Below are positions 10,540 to 22,117 of a DNA stretch of 64,000 nt, one piece after another. The notes beneath the pieces were generated by a model. It searched no databases. It was given only the letters and a program-made list of their open reading frames with translations, and was not told where the DNA came from. Position 1 is the stretch's first letter; every line of letters starts with the position of its first letter. This stretch comes from Limnephilus marmoratus (taxonomy: Eukaryota; Arthropoda; Insecta; Trichoptera; Limnephilidae), in contig OU862912.1 of NCBI GenBank assembly GCA_917880885.1, positions 53,431,117 to 53,495,116 of the forward strand, written 5' to 3'. A program made the translations under genes and the position numbers.

Positions 10540-11515
10540 GCTCAATATGGGTATTAGTTAAAGAATTATGCCTTCTCTGCTTCTTATCTGTCAGAATACG
10601 TTAAACTAAGAAAAACAAAGAGACAGAATTTGCCAATTAGTTATGGGGTCCCACAAGGCAGTGTTATAGGTCCAACTTTCTTCCATATATGTATTAATGA
10701 GTTGTGTAACCTAGATATCGTTGCCACAATTGTCAATTTTGCTGATAACACTACTAATCCAAGCGAAAGACTGGCGTACCGTATATGCCAAAGGGGAGGA
10801 AGGAATTCAAAAAGTTAAATATTGGCTTGACTCTAACTCACTAACTCTAAATGTACCGAAAACAAAATATCTTCTGTTTAGTCTCACCAATATCCCAAAA
10901 TCAAACCTAAACACAATATTAAAAAAATACGAATGTAAAAAATTCATCTCTTTACCGGAGTTGTGACTGCCCATGCAATAAATAAACAAATAAACAATAT
11001 AAAATATTTAGGATTAACCTTTGACACACATCTAAATTGGAAACAAAATATCCATAACACTACAAAAAAAGTCTAGTCTAGTGTTCACAGTCTTCTAAAG
11101 TGCACTCGACTCCATTATTAAAGCAATAAATTAACCATAAAAATAATTTTTAAACTTCCTCTTTCAACTAGCACTCTTACGACTTTCAATACTATGAACA
11201 AAATACTATTGACAAAAATAGCTCTTTGCAAGATCCATCTTAGTTAATTTACACAAAGACAAAAACACTATACAAAGCAAAACAAACGGTAGACAATACC
11301 TGAGCCATAAACAAAGAACTTCTCCAAACTCATTTGCTAAAACCACCTTTGGACAAAGACATTTTAAATACATAGCGAGCAAACTATACAACACACTACC
11401 AGCTAAGATTAGACTAACAGAATCAATCAATCGATCAAACAGGAAATAAACAAATTGATTGCAAGTATAGAACGTCACGCTATTGCAAACATCTGTAAAA
11501 TAAAAGCACTTTGAA
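10540..11515 (+). pseudogene. Degraded non-LTR reverse transcriptase fragment
   Basis: The frame at 10630 encodes SYGVPQGSVIGPTFF and then FADN, a damaged RT motif (GVPQGS...FADD). A frame shift follows, after which KVKYWLDSNSLTLNVPKTKY (the NxxKT region) is read in another frame at 10721-10966. Further pieces of the C-terminal part (taggattaacctttgacacac) follow out of frame. Several stops and frameshifts make it inactive. It is close in type to the ORF2 at 35687-38692, with FADD and similar spacing. Confidence 0.7.
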
Positions 11516-11579
11516 AGAAATAATAATTTACATATAAAATAAAATAACGTAAAACAATTAAAATAATGTATTAAATTTT

Positions 11580-11765
11580 TTTTTTAATTTTTAACTTTGT
11601 GAGTAAAATCTCAAATTATAATATTTAATTAAATGTACTCAGTTGGTAGAGCACTTGCCATCTAAGTAAAGGGTCCAAGTTCGAGTCCGGAGCCAAAATC
11701 TTTTTCTGATTTTTCTCCAGATTTTCGATTGAGTTTCGCTAATATTGTCTTCATTTATTCATAAC
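11580..11765 (+). repeat. tRNA-like SINE/foldback family copy (one arm)
   Basis: It contains an outer block (aactttgtgagtaaaatctc), a tRNA-like core at about 11637-11695 with an A-box-like ttggtagagcacttgcca and a B-box-like gttcgagtcc, and the arm ctgatttttct...ttgtcttcattta. The outer block and the arm recur in both orientations at 34168-34350 and 40213-40605. Confidence 0.65.
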
Positions 11766-11819
11766 CTTAAATATTCGTGCAGGTAAACAAACCTTATATA
11801 GATAAATAAATTAAATAAA

Positions 11820-11985
11820 TCTGGCCTGCCACGCAGTTGGTGGGCAGACGCCACCAGCTACCAAAACCCGGACAAACCGCACTCCATGAACCCGGGCACC
11901 CCTGCTAAGTCACCAAACGTAGCGAATTACTTGGGGTGATCTGTGTCAGAGGTGTTGGTTATCCAATAAGTGGTTCCCGGGGCGA
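11820..11985 (-). repeat. REP-A fragment (sense 5' part)
   Basis: It runs from the ctggcctgccacgcag block to gttcccggggcg, matching the sense 5' third of REP-A in antisense. It could be the displaced remainder of the truncated copy at 10205-10511, since the breakpoints are adjacent in the family order (the ctctcccgatct and ctggcctgcc blocks). In that case the RT fragment and the SINE lie inside one original copy. Confidence 0.75.
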
Positions 11986-12107
11986 ATCCCTCGCATTATT
12001 TATTGCACGTGTGTAAACTACCGAAACATATATTATTTTAAATGTCTTTGTGTGGGGAGTAAAAAAAAGAGTGACCTGACAATGAACACAGTGGCAACTT
12101 GAAATAT

Positions 12108-12800
<693 letters not shown>

Positions 12801-14700
12801 ATTAACGCCGATTATAACGGCTTTTACAAAAGAATTATAATTATTTTACATATGAATACAGAATATACATAGATAAAAAAAAGAAAAATATAAATATAAA
12901 ATTCATAAAAGAGAACAATAGAAATTGTAGTATCAACATAAAAAGTACAATGAGTAGGTTATCATGAATACAATACAACATATTATAAATCACGGATATT
13001 ATGTATTAATAAATTAATACTTTAAATCTGTATTTGATTATAGTCAAACTGAGAAGCGCTGACAGACAGTTTTAATTATGTAGTGTTTGTATGGGGTTAA
13101 ACTAGCAATGTTTACAGATTCATCCAAAACATATTTATTTCCAAGTACATGCAGGCGATTCATTATGGAATCGAGTTCAGCGTTCGATCCTGTATTGTTA
13201 ATCTTGCTGTTGAACAGAATTAATTCGGATATCGACATATTTAGCGTCAGTGAAGCTGCCTTTAAAAGGCAAGCTCAATTGATGCTCATATAGATTTTTT
13301 TTTGCTTACCATTTATATTTATGTTAAATGTAATACTGTTATAAATGTATTTTAAAAACGCATTAAAATTTTAAATTTTGTAATGTTTTTGAAAGAATAA
13401 AATAAACTGAATTGAATTGAATTGAATTGAAATTGTTGCAATGATAAGGTAATTTGAAATGAACTGATCGACTAGGTACATGGAAACATATTAGCGCAAG
13501 AAGTTTAGGGGAGTTCAACAGGTTGGTAACGATTTTAAATAAATAAAATAGGTCTGAACAAATTCTTCTCTCTTTTAATGTATCGAGTCCCAATAATTGT
13601 AACAGAGAGGGATAATTAATGTTTTCAATGAATATTCCCAATTTAAAATTAATATAACGTAAAAATTTATGTTGGACTCGCTCAAGAGAATTCTCATGTA
13701 CACTGTAGTAAGGATTCCAAATGGTGGAGTTAAATTCTAGTTGGCTTCTAACAAGTGAAGTGTAAAGTAATTTGACAGTTTTTAAATTTTTAAAATCCTT
13801 TGAAATCCGGAAGACAAATCCTAAAATTTGCATTGCTTTACTGGTTATATTATTTAAATGTTTAATGAATGTTAATTTAGTGTCAAAGGTTATACCAAGG
13901 TCTCTTATTTCATCAACAGATAATAAGATGTGGTTATTGAGAAAGTAGGTGAACAACAATGGGTTTTTTTTTCTGTGGAATCTCATAAGTTGACATTTTT
14001 TTACATTAAGAGTTAATTTGTTGATAAGACACCAATCATAAAAGCTATTAATATTAGATTGAAGTGTCAGACAGTACTCGATATTGTCAATAATTCTAAA
14101 AATCTTCATATCATCAGCGAACATTAGAATGAGAACACGGGTGAATATGTTTGTTACGTCGTTAATGAATAAATTAAAAAGTAAAAGACCAAGATGCGAA
14201 CCCTGGGGTACGCCACTGGTAGCTTCGAACATGTAGGATAAGTGATCATTAATACAGACAATTAGCTGACGCCTAAGTAAGTAATTCTTAAACCAAGATA
14301 AAAGGTTTCCATTAATGCCGAGTTTCAAAAGTTTATTAATGAGGTTTTTAAGACAGACCTTATCAAACGCCTTACTGAAGTCGGTGTATATAGAATCAAT
14401 TTGTTGTTTGCTGGCAAGTGCATTAGAAATGAAATTTTCATATAATGTAAGGTTAGTCAAAGTTGATCTGCCGGAGATAAAGCCGTTTTGACAAGTTGCG
14501 ATACAAGAGTTCACAAAAGAGCTGATTTTCTTAAGAATCAATTTCTCAAAAAGTTTAGGTATAGACGATTGAATACAGATAGGCCGATAATTTTCAAAAA
14601 AGGATTTATCACCACTTTTAAATATAGGAGTTAGATAGCTAAGTTTCCATATTTGTGGAAAGTGTCCTGTAGAGAGTGACTTATTAAACAATAATGTGAA
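12801..14700 (-). mobile_element. 5'-truncated non-LTR retrotransposon
   Basis: On the minus strand the element runs from about 14700 (5' truncation inside the RT) through the RT ORF (14691-13363), an AT-rich 3' region, a GCCG/CGGC hairpin at 12807-12821 and the TAAA array below 12800. The link between ORF and tail is inferred from order and strand. No second copy is present to prove that the 3' region belongs to it. Confidence 0.65.
13363..14691 (-). pseudogene. Reverse transcriptase of 5'-truncated non-LTR element
   Basis: The open frame encodes 442 residues and lacks the endonuclease and the first RT blocks. It has SYLTPIFKSGDKSFFENYRP at the start, the GFISGRST and YTDFSKAFD motifs, SGVPQGSHLG and FADDMKIF (about residue 190), then a thumb region (LGITFDTKLTF) and the C-terminal ERVQHKFLRYINFKLG segment. 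The last residues are encoded by GAATT repeats. A jockey/CR1-type group is likely, but I do not assign a clade. Remnants of relatives are at 44870-45900 and 53240-54190. Because it is 5'-truncated, the element is dead even though this frame has no stop. Confidence 0.85.
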
Positions 14701-15225
14701 ATAATGTCATGAAAAGTGATGAAAAAACTAGGTTAAATAGGTTACATTAAGTTAGGTTAGGTTGTGTTATGTTAGATCAGGTTATGGGCTATTTTTTTCA
14801 TCAAGGAATCAAAGAAGAAGAGATCAAGGATTCGATTTCAAAGGGCAAATATATCACTTCCGTTTCCTACACCGGAAAACGATTGCCAAAAAATTATATT
14901 TGTGAAGTAAATTCACGGACACTTCGTTTCCGGCAGCGAAAAGTTCTGAGTTGAATGACCTAGATTGAATTTACCTTTATTTTTTGCTTATATCGTATAA
15001 ATTTGTTATATTTATGATTGTGCCGTGTGCTACTAATAAATAAAGTTATGTTTTATATTTTAAAAAAAGGCCGCGCAATCGTTCCTATTAATAATTTATG
15101 TCAAATGCGCTTGAAAAATGTTGACATCTACTAATAAGAGTAAATTTATTATCATTATGATTATTTCATTAACATTATTAATACGCAAAAAGATACATAT
15201 AATATTGTTTTTCATTATTTTTAAG
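14701..15225. other. End of intron 2 with TTAGG-like run
   Basis: A degenerate AGGTT/TTAGG-like stretch (about 14730-14785) resembles the insect telomere repeat but is too broken for a telomeric tract. The rest is AT-rich. The segment ends at a TTTTTAAG acceptor before 15226. Confidence 0.5.
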
Positions 15226-15393
15226 GTTTATGAAATAATACTCCATCCTGACTTCAAATGGCGCACCCTGTCAAACGATATTTCTCTACTGAAACTTTCA
15301 TCGGAAGCGGTGTTCTCTGAATTTGTTCAGCCCATCTGCCTTTGGAGTGATTCTGACACGAGGAGAAGCAGCATAGTGGGAAAATATGGATAC
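15226..15393 (+). CDS. Serine protease gene 1, exon with catalytic Asp
   Basis: The exon runs from an AAG acceptor to GTAAGT at 15394, in phase 0 at both ends, 168 nt. It encodes VYEIILHPDFKWRTL then SNDISLLKLS, where the Asp is the S1 triad aspartate, followed by FVQPICLW, the conserved cysteine region. The gene 2 exon at 57066-57233 has the same length and reads VFDILVHPGF, AHDIAILKLS, YVQPICLW. Confidence 0.93.
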
Positions 15394-16078
15394 GTAAGTC
15401 AAAATTCACAGCACTGCTCGAATAAAAATCGTTTGCTGCACAAATGGTTGCTTTCTATTCTATATATAGGGGTATGTATAAAGTGTGAGTATTGATATTA
15501 GGATTGGTTAGGTATGCATTCCCAGACTTGGTGGGTAGCAAATGTCAAAATCCTGAAATTATCCCACCTACCTAATCTTCCCATCCTAAATGTCACCATG
15601 AAAAAAGGCAATTGTTTCAAGAAAAAACTTTGGAGTAAGGAGGTGAATATTGGAGCTCAGTGTAAATTAACATCTCAAACAGGGCGCATATATCATAACA
15701 TCTTTCTATGAGAAATATTACGTTTTCAAAATTAAAATTTAATTTTGTGAAGACACCAGAACCTTGAAACCAGTGAGGCCCCATCTACAACGGTGAGTCC
15801 TTTTTGTCTTTTTCCAATCTGGGCTTATCTTATTTTCCAGAAGCCCAGATCTGAACCGTCGTCATACACTATCCACCGGGTTTGCGAGTGTATGCATATC
15901 GTCCCATATAACTAAGCGAGCAACGTAGTTTCGGGACTGCTCCTTCTGGGGTTGCGTATGGCTTTGCTCTGCAGCACTTAACCGCCAAAGATACAGTGGA
16001 GTCACAGTTTTGCAACACCAAGGTTCACATGAGATTTCTGAAAACAACTACATCCCCTTTTCCCACCCCTTGAAGCAT
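15394..16078. other. Start of intron 3, nothing recognised
   Basis: This is moderately GC-rich intron sequence. A minus-strand frame (15862-16047) has no recognisable homology, and no RNA fold with a known family was seen. Confidence 0.45.
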
Positions 16079-16404
16079 TGGAGGTTATCCACCACTTACC
16101 CGCCCTGGTATAAGTAACAGATGGTTACTCCTTCAAGGCTCTCGCAAGGACACTAATTTAGCAAGCAGTATGCAAGTGCTTGGTGGGAAATACAAGATAC
16201 AATATGTGTTAGTATGACAGAATATAGACAAGACAATGGGGCAGGTTGGTGAAAGTTCACGAGGTGGCAAGCGCTGTGTGAGTGTATTCCAGCATATTCT
16301 TCAAGCACCTGTTTGGGAGGATGACACAGTACAGTGGAGGTAATCCACCTCTTACCCGCCTTGGTATAAGTAACTGATGGTTACTCCTTCAAGGCTCTCG
16401 CAAG
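16079..16404. repeat. 258-bp-spaced direct repeat next to R1-like 3' end
   Basis: A block of about 68 nt starting ggaggttatccacc and ending ggctctcgcaag occurs at 16079-16147 and 16337-16404 with only a few changes. The sequence between (16148-16336) starts with agcaagcagtatgcaagtgctt, which recurs at about 16490 within the R1-like 3' region. The arrangement looks like a flanking or target duplication, or partial 3' copies inserted at the same kind of site. Confidence 0.6.
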
Positions 16405-17383
16405 ATTCTAATTTTTTTTGTTAAACGAAGCTACATTTATTTATTTTGAACGAATCTAGACCTCCAGTGTCCATGCATACGTTGTTAGTAAGCAGTATGC
16501 AAGTGCTTAACAGGAAAAACAAAATGCAAAAAATAGGTTAGTAAGACAAACATAATTAAACAGGGCAAAAGAAAAACTCATTCATGAGGCTCCATGAGGC
16601 GGCATTGCATCTGTAAAAACCCGCAAGCACCTGCATAAAATAGAGAACATAAGTAATACAATAAATCTCAAATCAATTGGCAAGTACCAACAAAAAATGT
16701 GAATGGCTTTCGGTCTGATCATAAACTACACTTAGCTTCCGTGTCCCTTAGCCAACCACTCAGTGAAGCCTCAAAGAATGTTAGCTGAATATTTGGGGTA
16801 AAATACCCGAAGACTAAAAGAAATTTCAGCGTTGGGTAGTCAGAGGCAGGACAAAGGATAGTCAAGGTCGTCTGATCAAGCCTCAAGCCTGCACATGTCA
16901 TTGGGGGAGGCGCAGATAGATTTGAGAAGGATCTGCAAAATTAGTAATGTAACTAAAGATGAAGCAGGGACGAGGTCCAGCACACCCCCGTATGGGGATA
17001 GGGGAGAAAAAAAAAATTGGAGTTTAGTTCATCCAGTAAAACATTGAAACAGTTAAAGACAAACAAAACAAAACAAAACAAGGAACATGGCATAAATTAA
17101 CAGTAGTATAATAATTATTAACAAAACAAATCGCAAGGCAATTATATACATTTTTTTAAAACATAGTGAACAAAATAATATAATAACGCAAATGTAAAAT
17201 ATAACATATAAATCCTAATATATAATAAAATAAATGTTAATAAAATAAAAGAAATAACATATTACAGAAACGCAAAACACATAAATCATAACAATTAAAT
17301 CCAAGCGGTAAATGTAAAGGAATCATGAAGAGTGTCCGTGAATTCAGAAGCAAAATACACCTGGTACCTAAGTTGTTTTACAG

Positions 17384-20300
17384 CTACTCAGCGACTCTAA
17401 GAACAGGCCATCTCTCAACCCAAACTTTCGTGAATTTCCTCAGGCACTCAAAGTTCACCTTATTCGAGACGAGATCTGTATTCCAAGCAGGTCTCGTAAT
17501 AACTTGTAAACCATCAATCATTTCGTCTCGAGCATTCGTCAAAATCTCACAGTACCACAAAATGTGCTCGGCTGTTTGGTCGGTATCACCACAAGCGCAA
17601 TTGGGATGGGATGATAGAGCCAGTCTGTGAAGTCTACCTCTAAACTCCCCATGCCCAGAAAGCAATTGGGTGATATGGTGGTCCATTAAAAGATATGCCC
17701 CTTCCATTCTGATTTTAACTGATGGAAAGAAGGAGAAGGTCCATCTTCCCATATTCGATCTATCCCATCTTATCTGCCATTCACTCAGCGTTTTTATTCT
17801 CATCATCTTTAGAAGTTCAGGGAGAGGCACTGCTCTACCAGGTATTAATTCAATACCAAGGTGGTTTACAGGTCTTCCTCTTTTCAGACACTTCTTTGTC
17901 AAAACTTCCCTAATTTCTAAATCAATTGGCAAAATGCCAGCCAAAATTGGCAAAGCATCCGATGAAACTGTTCTGTAGGCTCCTGAAAGCGCCAGTAAGG
18001 GGATTCGCTGGCCCCTCTTAAGCGCTGAATGAATAAGTGAATTACCGAGTCGATGTTCCCATACACAGGCACCATATGAGACTTGTGTCACATATACGCA
18101 TCTGTATAATAGACGGAGCGCAGGGAAACGTAAACCCCATTCAGCAGTTGAGATTCTTCTCAGTTTTAAGAAGAGAGCCTGGGCCTTACTAGAAACGCTT
18201 TTAACGTGAGTCAAGAACGAGGACGATCTGTCTAATGTAACGCCTAAATATTTAGTACTCTCTACAAAACGGATTGCAGTATCTCCCATTTTTATGAAAG
18301 GGTTTCTACCTCTACTGAGGGAGCCTTTCATAAGGAGACCCACGGTCTTATGGGGAGCAAAAGTCAGTCTGTTTTCCTTTCCCCAGTTAAGAATCATTTT
18401 CAAACCTTCTTCAGCTTTATTTTCAACTTCTTTTCTACTGTCCCCAGAGACCAAATACAATTTGTCGTCTGCGTAATCAATCGCAATAGTGCCTTCAGGT
18501 AAGGGTAACCTGGAGGAGTCATCGAATAAAATATTACAGAAATCCGGTGCAAGGGGAGAACCTTGGGGACAACCCATGTCCACATCTCTTTCAATGATAC
18601 AATCACCAAAAGAAATTATAATTTTTCTATCTTTAAAATAATCACAAGATATTTGAAAAAGTTTTCTTGGACAATTACGATTCTTTAATTTAGTTAAAAT
18701 CATCTCCCACCATGCATTATCGAAGGCACCAGTTATATCTAAGAAGATACCGATTACGTACCTCTTTGTGCAGACCTTCACCCAGTCAAGCGCAGTCATA
18801 ATGGCGTGCTCCGTGGACTTACCTGGGACGAATCCATATTGATGTACATATGATGGTGTTAATGTTTCTCGTAGACGATTTTGAATAATTTTTTCCAATA
18901 TTTTCCCCAATACAGGAAGAAGTGTTATTGGTCGATAAGCTTTAATATCCGTTCTTTTTTTGTCGTTCCCTTTAGGTATGATCCTGAGCACGCCTTTCTT
19001 CCATACAGAAGGGAAAACTCCCCTTCTCATACACGTTTCCATAACCTGAAAGAGTTCTTCCTTGGCATGGATCCATACATACCTCACAATTATACTATTC
19101 AATTTATCATGCCCTGGTGCCTTCCTAGGACTCAAACCCTTAATTATAATTTCTATTTCAGCTCTAGTTATTTTAGAAATTTTTTCCTCCTGGGAGAGGA
19201 TTGGAGGAATCCGTGATTGATTTCTAATCTGTTGGTGGTGGTCGCTTTCCCCAATGACTGAATCTAAGGGAACTAACTTTCCCAGAAGTGTATTGAGAGT
19301 AGTTACCACGTTAATACTCTCAACGTTCCCGTTATCATTGTCGATAACACTAGATAAAAACCGATCAGAACCTTTACCCGTTTTTTCAATGGCGCTATAA
19401 ATATCCCATGGGTTAGAGTTACCAACATCTTTAACCCAATTATGCCAAGCAGCTCGTTTAGCCAAAAGTACAGCCGATTTGAAAGCTTTACGAGAGCTAC
19501 TTAGTTGTCTCCTGAGGGTGGATGTCTCCTCCTCCGTACAACCAACCCGTCTAGAGACACCTAAAGCTCTGTAAGCTCTCTTAAAAGTGCCCTTTAGCAA
19601 AGTCAGCTCATTCGACCACCACGGAGACCTAATAATCGTCTTTGGGTTTGTTCTTCCCAGAGACGATTCAGCAGCTGATACCACGGCCGCGTTGAAAAAA
19701 TTCCCCAAATTGTCCGGATCTCTAGCTGCTACGTCATGAAAATCCCTTAAAGTATCACGTAGAGCATCCCCAAAGTTATCCCAATTCGCCCGAGTAGTTT
19801 TGAAGTTCCAGGAGGATCTTGGAGCTTCGGTCTTCTTGACACCCACCATATAAGTTATTAATCTGTGATCAGAATTAATAGCACATTCGTGGACCTTCCA
19901 TTTAGAAATCTTGGCCGCAATCGATCCAAAGCAAAGAGTTAAATCAATATTGCTCTCACCATGTGTATTACTGAAAGTAAAAATACTACCAGATTCATTT
20001 ATTAAAGAAAGACCTTGCGTCGCAATAAGGTCTTCGACGGCGTCTGAACGTTCCGTCCGTTGTTCAAAATTGTCAAACCACATCGGTGAGCGAGCATTAA
20101 AGTCTCCTCCAATAACTATGTTACGTCCTTTAAGCGCGTTTAGTGCGCGCGTCAGGCTCAAGATATGAGGTCCAACTGGATTACAATGTTTAAAATAGAC
20201 TGAAATTAAAATAATTTCAGTGTCTTCAAAATTAAGTGAAACACAAGTTTGGTACTCGTTTGACAGTCCCACCAGAAGGAGGGGACTGATTAACGAAATG

Positions 20301-20506
20301 TTAACCAGGACTCCCGCCCCCAGTGCTGGGCCAATTTCAAGTACCGCACCCGGATATTGAACAGGCGTTCTACCTAACCAGGTGTATTGCTCCTGAATGA
20401 GCAAGATGTCAATTTTTTTGTCAGTCATAATCTTCAGTGCCTCAAGCGTGGCCACTCTAGACCTCTGAAGATTTATCTGACCAAGGGAAAGAAGGTTAGA
20501 ATCCAT
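17384..20506 (-). CDS. R1-like ORF2: endonuclease and reverse transcriptase
   Basis: The 1040-residue protein would nick the target DNA and prime reverse transcription of the element RNA. The N-terminal endonuclease (about 1-220) shows GQINLQRSR, LLIQEQYTW (catalytic Glu), GGDFNARSP and NSDHRLIT (the terminal Asp-His pair). The RT (about 450-770) shows KAPGHDKLNS, AYRPITLLP, FLDITGAFDN, GCPQGSPLAPD and IDYADDKLYL (the catalytic YADD at about 677). A C-terminal CACGDTDQTAEHILWYC is the CCHC motif shared by R1/jockey-type ORF2 proteins. The ATG overlaps the ORF1 stop in ATGGATTCTAA, suggesting termination-reinitiation or coupled translation. No stop or frameshift was seen. Confidence 0.92.
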   Translation of the reverse strand: MDSNLLSLGQINLQRSRVATLEALKIMTDKKIDILLIQEQYTWLGRTPVQYPGAVLEIGPALGAGVLVNISLISPLLLVGLSNEYQTCVSLNFEDTEIILISVYFKHCNPVGPHILSLTRALNALKGRNIVIGGDFNARSPMWFDNFEQRTERSDAVEDLIATQGLSLINESGSIFTFSNTHGESNIDLTLCFGSIAAKISKWKVHECAINSDHRLITYMVGVKKTEAPRSSWNFKTTRANWDNFGDALRDTLRDFHDVAARDPDNLGNFFNAAVVSAAESSLGRTNPKTIIRSPWWSNELTLLKGTFKRAYRALGVSRRVGCTEEETSTLRRQLSSSRKAFKSAVLLAKRAAWHNWVKDVGNSNPWDIYSAIEKTGKGSDRFLSSVIDNDNGNVESINVVTTLNTLLGKLVPLDSVIGESDHHQQIRNQSRIPPILSQEEKISKITRAEIEIIIKGLSPRKAPGHDKLNSIIVRYVWIHAKEELFQVMETCMRRGVFPSVWKKGVLRIIPKGNDKKRTDIKAYRPITLLPVLGKILEKIIQNRLRETLTPSYVHQYGFVPGKSTEHAIMTALDWVKVCTKRYVIGIFLDITGAFDNAWWEMILTKLKNRNCPRKLFQISCDYFKDRKIIISFGDCIIERDVDMGCPQGSPLAPDFCNILFDDSSRLPLPEGTIAIDYADDKLYLVSGDSRKEVENKAEEGLKMILNWGKENRLTFAPHKTVGLLMKGSLSRGRNPFIKMGDTAIRFVESTKYLGVTLDRSSSFLTHVKSVSSKAQALFLKLRRISTAEWGLRFPALRLLYRCVYVTQVSYGACVWEHRLGNSLIHSALKRGQRIPLLALSGAYRTVSSDALPILAGILPIDLEIREVLTKKCLKRGRPVNHLGIELIPGRAVPLPELLKMMRIKTLSEWQIRWDRSNMGRWTFSFFPSVKIRMEGAYLLMDHHITQLLSGHGEFRGRLHRLALSSHPNCACGDTDQTAEHILWYCEILTNARDEMIDGLQVITRPAWNTDLVSNKVNFECLRKFTKVWVERWPVLRVAE

Positions 20507-21878
20507 AGTCGGTTAATCTGACTTGGGCTTCTATAGCTGCAATTTGGGCTGGGCAAAGCCGATCTCCAGTATTATGTGTTGCTGGCTTTTTGAAACGTGT
20601 GCAAGTAGCACAGACAGCAGCTTGCGCCTTCTTAGTGCAATTCTCCACATCGTGACCAGTTGCCGCACAGTGGCGACAAGTGGAATGCTCCTGCGTACAA
20701 GCCTTACTGATGTGACCATACTGTTGGCACTTGAAGCAACGAGTAGCACCAATGTAGTCGCGGGCACGGCATGCATTCCACCCGAGGAAGCACAAACCAC
20801 TGTCTATGAGTACTTTTCTTACCTCAGGGTGACATGTAAGAATCATATTCATGCTAGAACTATCTCTCTTGCCGAATAAAGAGACTCTTCTCATAGTTCT
20901 AATATGATCCTCTTTGGTAATATTACACTTACCCTCGATGTTGTTGATAAAAATTTCATCAAAAAGAGAAGAATCTGAAGAAACATCACCTTTGGGAACG
21001 TCATATAACACAATTTTGGGGAGTCGGCCTTGAGGACTAACAATTTTGATGCCAGTTGCAGACAATTTTTCAGCAGCTTTTTTTATATTGTTTTCTCCTC
21101 CTGGAGTGGTGGTTTGTAGGGCAATGCCACCACCCTTAATTTTTCTCGTTCGTACTACCTGGAAACCGTCAGTTTTAGGATTTAAAACCGACGTAATTTT
21201 CTTATGCATCTCCTCAGAAGATTTGCCCTCAGGAATACATGGATAAAAGAGAATAGTTGGTTGTAGAGAGGGAGTAGGTCTCTCAGAACCATTTAAAACC
21301 AGTTTCTTTGATTGGTTCTCTCCAGCAGCTACTCCAGCATAAGATTTTTTTTTGGGCAGTTCAGGATTATTTTCAATTATACTTGTTTTATTCAAAATGA
21401 TGTCTAATTTTTCTGAAATTCCATTTTGAGTTTCAAAGACTTTTGATAAAGTTTCAGCCTTAGAAACAGCCGCTGCATGAGAAATGGCTAGACTAGTTAG
21501 ACATCTTCTCATTTCCTCAATAGAGCTCAATATTGCAGACCGAGCGTCCTTGTTTAGCTTATTTTTCCCATCAGTTATTGTTTGTGAAATCATCACCATC
21601 TGGTTAAATATCGGCTGTAAAATGTCTACGGAGAAATTGGAATCAGTAGGTTTTTCAAACTTGGATTGATCGTCTAGTAACATTTTGGACCAGTTATCCT
21701 TAAGTGGTGTTTTTTTCAATTGACTCTCAGAACCACTTTGAATAGCAGATTGGGTGTTGCATTCTAATAAAATGGACGCACCACTTGAAGCATTCACACG
21801 ACTACTATGCGGCAAATAGGGGTAATCCTTCTTCAACTGTATGAAACTAACAGATTCATCCTCTGAATCGGATGACAT
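20496..21878 (-). CDS. R1-like ORF1: Gag-like protein with zinc knuckles
   Basis: The likely start is the ATG at 21878 (MSSDSEDESVSF), preceded by aaaacc. An earlier in-frame ATG at 21950 would add a hydrophobic stretch encoded by a T-rich run and is unlikely. The 460-residue product should bind element RNA and form the ribonucleoprotein. The N-terminus is acidic and Ser-rich; the middle is Lys/Glu-rich and may be helical. The C-terminus (from about 379) has CFKCQQYGHISKAC, then CRHCAATGHDVENC, then a CATC...C segment: three Cys-rich knuckles as in R1/TRAS-type ORF1. The frame overlaps ORF2 by 11 nt. Confidence 0.88.
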   Translation of the reverse strand: MSSDSEDESVSFIQLKKDYPYLPHSSRVNASSGASILLECNTQSAIQSGSESQLKKTPLKDNWSKMLLDDQSKFEKPTDSNFSVDILQPIFNQMVMISQTITDGKNKLNKDARSAILSSIEEMRRCLTSLAISHAAAVSKAETLSKVFETQNGISEKLDIILNKTSIIENNPELPKKKSYAGVAAGENQSKKLVLNGSERPTPSLQPTILFYPCIPEGKSSEEMHKKITSVLNPKTDGFQVVRTRKIKGGGIALQTTTPGGENNIKKAAEKLSATGIKIVSPQGRLPKIVLYDVPKGDVSSDSSLFDEIFINNIEGKCNITKEDHIRTMRRVSLFGKRDSSSMNMILTCHPEVRKVLIDSGLCFLGWNACRARDYIGATRCFKCQQYGHISKACTQEHSTCRHCAATGHDVENCTKKAQAAVCATCTRFKKPATHNTGDRLCPAQIAAIEAQVRLTDYGF

Positions 21879-22095
21879 GGTTTTGTAAAAAAAAAAAAAA
21901 ATAAATAAAAAGAAACCGACAGGAGTTATAAAATTTAGAAGAATAACCAAAACAAAATTTTAACACCAAAAAAAAAAAAAAAAAAATCACAAATAAATCC
22001 TTTTTTTTATAATCAAATAAAAGTATTAAATTATCAACATCGAACAATACTGTCAATTGAAATGATAAGAACTTATTTAAAACACTTTTTTTTTT

Positions 22096-22117
22096 GTCAG
22101 GGACTTAAGTCCCTGAC
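22096..22117. promoter_or_regulatory. Perfect 22-bp palindrome in the R1-like 5' region
   Basis: The two 11-nt halves (gtcagggactt and its complement) pair perfectly, flanked by a T run. It lies about 220 nt upstream of the ORF1 ATG. It could form an RNA hairpin in the 5' UTR or serve as a binding site. The function is unknown. Confidence 0.6.

Noticed and set aside
14730..14785. Telomeric TTAGG tract
   Set aside because: Units are irregular and few; better seen as simple AGGTT sequence than as a telomere remnant.
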